Under the pieces are notes generated by a model that saw nothing but the letters and a program-made list of their open reading frames with translations, searched no databases and was not told the DNA's origin. A DNA stretch of 64,000 nt from Paenibacillus_AP thailandensis (lineage in GTDB: Bacteria; Bacillota; Bacilli; Paenibacillales; Paenibacillaceae). The number at the start of each line of letters is the position of its first letter. Position 1 is the stretch's first letter. Positions 61,342 through 64,000 of this stretch are shown here, piece by piece. The translations under genes and the position numbers were made by a program. The stretch lies in NCBI RefSeq assembly GCF_042685365.1, contig NZ_JBHUMY010000007.1, forward strand, positions 186,001-250,000, written 5' to 3'.

Positions 61342-62904
61342 CTACAGCCATTCTCTGTCTTTCAGTCCGTACTGCTTGCGGTACAAGCTTGGCGACAGTC
61401 CGGTCAGCTTCTTGAACACCTTCGTAAAGTAGCTATGATCCGAATAGCCGACCATGCCGCTGATCTCGGAGATCGAAGCGGTCTCCGTGCGGAGCAGCTC
61501 CGCGGCTTTTTCCACCCGGATTTTGTTTAAATATTCGCTGAACCCTTCTTTATTATGAGTCGCGAAGTAATTGGACAGATAAGACGGGTTGAAGTGAAAA
61601 TGAGTCGCCACTCCCGTCAAGCTAAGCGGCTCCGCGTAATGCTCCTTGATGTAATCCAGCAGCTTCTTCATGTTCGGATTGGCGGCTTCCTGCTTGCCCG
61701 CAAGACGGGAACGGGCCTCGGACACAAACATCTCGAGATGCGCGATCGCTTCCTCCGCGTGCTTCGCTTCGTCGATCGTTTTGAAATAACCGTATTTGGA
61801 CTCTTCCAGGTCCTTCACGTCAAATCCGAGGTTGCCGAGCAGGATCGCGATGTTGAAAATCATATTGCTCAGGAAAGATTTGAATTCAAACACTTCCAGC
61901 TTGTAATAGCCCGCCAGCTCCCGCACATGCTGCCGCAAATAGAGAAAAGCCTCGTCGAAATGATGCCGGTTCATGTCGTCCGTAAAGCGGCTCATGTCGA
62001 ACTTCGGTTCCGCCGGCGGGAGGGGAGGAAGCTGGCCGAACGCCAGCACGTCCGCGTCCTTCCAGTAAAACCGGTAATCGGCCAGCTTCGCGAACCGGTT
62101 GCGGTATTGCGAGCCGAGCTGCTGCAGCTCGGCAAACGTATCTCCAACGAGCCAGCCCGCGCCCGGCGCATGCTCTTCGGACCATCCCGCCAGCGCGTAA
62201 GCCGCCTCCTTCAGTCCGTTCAAGTCCTTCGCGCCGGCATTCGCCAAATAGACGACGACGCTGCCGTCGGCCGGGATCGGCTCCAGCGCGAGCGGCTCGA
62301 CCCGGGACCGGAGCTCCTCCTCCAGCTTGGCCGTAATATCCGCTGTAGCCCGGTCCGGAATCCGCCGCAGGTCGACTCCGAATAAGGCGTAGCCGGCGTA
62401 CGGCAGCGCCCCCGCGGCTGCGTCGAGGTCATAATCGGCGTCGTACCCGGCGATCAGCTTTTCCAGCAGCTGCGAGACGGACGCTTGCCCCGTTCCGGGC
62501 GTATCGGGCAGCCGCAGGCCGGGAATTTTGCGTGCCGTCGCTTTCAGAATGGCGAGCAGCTTATCGGCCTCCAGCTTCGGCTTGAGAATATAATCGGCCA
62601 CGCCGCTCTGAAACGTCGAACGGACGTAATCGAATTCCCCGAAGCTGCTGAGCACGATGAACTCGACGGCCGGATAACGCTCCTTCGCGATGCGCGTCAG
62701 CTTCTCGCCGTCCATGACCGGCATGACGATATCCGTCACGACGATATGGGGCCGAAGCCGTTCGATCAGCCGCAGCGCTTCCTGGCCGTTCGAAGCTTCC
62801 CCGACGATGGTGAAGCCTTCCTGCTCCCAATTGATCAGATGCTTAAAGCCTTGTCTTGCCAATATTTCATCGTCCACGATCAAAATTTTGCACAAGCTGT
62901 CCAT
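61342..62904 (-). CDS. YesN-like response regulator (receiver + AraC HTH), galactoside cluster
   Basis: 520 residues. The receiver has the DDE pocket at 11-13, phospho-acceptor Asp58 (VTDIVMPVMDG) and Lys in LKPKLE. A long middle domain of ~270 residues follows, then a C-terminal double helix-turn-helix (LSLTGVATHFHFNPSYLSNYF; SISEISGMVGYSDHSYFTKVF). It heads the cluster. The most likely targets are its own cluster promoters, especially the AT-rich region at 59180-59390. Confidence 0.92.
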   Translation of the reverse strand: MDSLCKILIVDDEILARQGFKHLINWEQEGFTIVGEASNGQEALRLIERLRPHIVVTDIVMPVMDGEKLTRIAKERYPAVEFIVLSSFGEFDYVRSTFQSGVADYILKPKLEADKLLAILKATARKIPGLRLPDTPGTGQASVSQLLEKLIAGYDADYDLDAAAGALPYAGYALFGVDLRRIPDRATADITAKLEEELRSRVEPLALEPIPADGSVVVYLANAGAKDLNGLKEAAYALAGWSEEHAPGAGWLVGDTFAELQQLGSQYRNRFAKLADYRFYWKDADVLAFGQLPPLPPAEPKFDMSRFTDDMNRHHFDEAFLYLRQHVRELAGYYKLEVFEFKSFLSNMIFNIAILLGNLGFDVKDLEESKYGYFKTIDEAKHAEEAIAHLEMFVSEARSRLAGKQEAANPNMKKLLDYIKEHYAEPLSLTGVATHFHFNPSYLSNYFATHNKEGFSEYLNKIRVEKAAELLRTETASISEISGMVGYSDHSYFTKVFKKLTGLSPSLYRKQYGLKDREWL

Positions 62905-63331
62905 TGCCGTCCCCCTCTATCTAGCTATGAACCCGTCTGCCCCGGTTAACTCCTCTACTTCTAATATATCGGTTAACATCCCCCGTATCCGATTATTTAC
63001 CGGCTGCATGAACGGCGGACCCATGAAACCGCTTCCCGAAATCTTGGAAGACCGTTTGCCGCACGTTATTTTTTCATGCAATACAACTTTAGTCCCGATA
63101 ATACAGAAGATGGCCGGCAAAAACAACCCCGCACGCGGGAGCTCGGAGGAAACGATTCGCGCCAAGCGATGAATTTGGGCATCAATGGGAGAGTAAAGAA
63201 AAAACCGGTCTGCAAAGGACCGGTTCGGTTCGATACGTTACGGAGCGACGGCTCCGTCGCCGATAACGATTCGTTGGTTTCGTGCAGCGTCCCAACGCCG
63301 CTGACATCCGCGTCTTAATCGACCTCAGCCG
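62905..63331. other. Intergenic region
   Basis: 427 bp between the response regulator start and the MFS gene stop. It holds the MFS gene terminator (63196-63225) and a GC hairpin near 63241-63262. An 80-codon plus-strand frame (63076-63318) runs through the terminator, lacks a clear ribosome binding site and resembles nothing; not called. Confidence 0.55.
63196..63225 (-). terminator. Intrinsic terminator after the MFS exporter
   Basis: AACCGGTC and GACCGGTT form an 8-bp stem with a 7-base loop; the minus-strand tail is TTTTCTTT. Confidence 0.75.
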
Positions 63332-64000
63332 TTAAGGTTTTCTGCCGATAAACGCGAACGATAGCAGACTGCCGCCAAACATTATCGCCGACATCACGAT
63401 CAGCGATGCTTGCATTCCGGCAATGAACGATTCGCCGCCGCCCAGAATCGAGCCGATAATCGCCACGCCAAGCGTCGCCCCAAGCTGGCGGCTTGAATTT
63501 AGAGCTCCGGAAATCGCGCCGGTCTGCTCTTTCGGAACGGAAGACATGACGGCTGCCGTCAACGAAGGAATCGTCAAAGACACTCCGAAACCGATCAGCA
63601 GCAATCCGATCATCGTAACGGCATAGCTCGAGCGGCCGTCTGTCCACACTTGCAGCATCGTGCCCAATGCCCCCAGACAAAAGCCGGCGGTCATCGGTAT
63701 CCGCGCTCCGGTTCTGCCCACGATTCTACCGGTTAAGATGGGGTTAAAGGCGAGCGGAATCATCATCGGAAGAAGCGCAAGTCCGGCTAAGTGGGCCGAT
63801 AATCCTCGTATTTGCTGAAAAAATAAGGGAAGAACAAACAGCGTTCCCGACAATCCGATATTGATCGCCATCCCGGCGACCATTCCGGCCGATACCGTCT
63901 TATTCTTAAAGAGCGGCAATGGAAGCAGAGGGTCTTGGCCTTTCGCTTCGATTATCAAAAAGAGGATAGCCCCCGACAGAGCCAGACCAAAAGCCCCAAG
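63332..64000 (-). CDS. MFS drug/proton antiporter (DHA2-like), N-terminal part off window
   Basis: The last 223 codons of a major facilitator transporter. The frame is open to the window edge, so the gene begins outside. Visible are about six helices, the LPLFFQQIRGLSAHLAGLAL segment typical of EmrB/QacA-type 14-helix exporters, GRTGAR in the loop, and GALNSSRQLGATLGVAIIG in a late helix. It probably exports drugs or small organic molecules. A terminator follows at 63196-63225. Confidence 0.85.
   Translation of the reverse strand, partial: LGAFGLALSGAILFLIIEAKGQDPLLPLPLFKNKTVSAGMVAGMAINIGLSGTLFVLPLFFQQIRGLSAHLAGLALLPMMIPLAFNPILTGRIVGRTGARIPMTAGFCLGALGTMLQVWTDGRSSYAVTMIGLLLIGFGVSLTIPSLTAAVMSSVPKEQTGAISGALNSSRQLGATLGVAIIGSILGGGESFIAGMQASLIVMSAIMFGGSLLSFAFIGRKP

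Noticed and set aside
63076..63318. 80-codon plus-strand frame near the right end
   Set aside because: Runs through the MFS terminator, has no clear ribosome binding site and no recognisable features.

Overview
The window looks like a chromosomal segment of an endospore-forming Firmicute of the Paenibacillaceae (Paenibacillus/Cohnella-like). The base composition is moderately GC-rich. There are gerA-type spore germination genes, several CUT1 and LplABC-type sugar transporters paired with YesM/YesN two-component systems or membrane AraC regulators, many glycoside hydrolases, CcpA-type cre boxes, and strong GGAGG ribosome binding sites. Nearly everything lies on the minus strand. The clear plus-strand genes are an NmrA-like dehydrogenase, aconitase and one small protein. 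I saw no rRNA, tRNA, CRISPR array, prophage or insertion sequence. The genus is inferred from gene content, not from a search.

Layout. 1-3.4 kb: a lipoteichoic-acid-synthase-like gene cut by the left edge, a CE7 acetyl esterase with a cre box, and a YvbH-like PH-domain protein. 3.4-15.8 kb: a compact run of ROK repressor, asparaginase-II protein, oligopeptide transporter (binding protein, two permeases, two ATPases), M17 leucyl aminopeptidase, CutC, ROK sugar kinase and GH29 alpha-L-fucosidase, which together suggest uptake and breakdown of peptides or glycopeptides. 16.1-22.7 kb: a sugar ABC transporter with its YesM/YesN pair. 22.8-30.1 kb: an NmrA-like gene, then a six-gene operon with two flavin-monooxygenase-fold proteins (HpaB family) and an SsuABC/NMT1-type transporter with two binding proteins. 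This operon sits behind a canonical promoter and an intrinsic terminator placed inside the 5' leader. 30.2-37.8 kb: an LplABC-type transporter, a 764-residue membrane AraC regulator and a secreted GH43 arabinanase.

38-52.2 kb holds a DinB protein, a sensor kinase next to a damaged response regulator, a gerA operon, a 97-bp tandem repeat, an intact LtaS-like synthase, aconitase, and the remains of a second ger operon. Three disruptions sit close together here: an acyltransferase/response-regulator fusion, an in-frame TGA in gerC, and a collapsed gerA/gerB. They suggest local deletion and decay, or assembly problems. 52.5-64 kb: a small protein, a GH2 beta-galactosidase with its ABC transporter and YesM/YesN pair, and an MFS exporter cut by the right edge.

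The most unusual signals are the attenuator-controlled HpaB/ABC operon, the decaying two-component and germination loci, and two families of structured intergenic repeats (33.97-34.16 kb and 44.80-45.17 kb).
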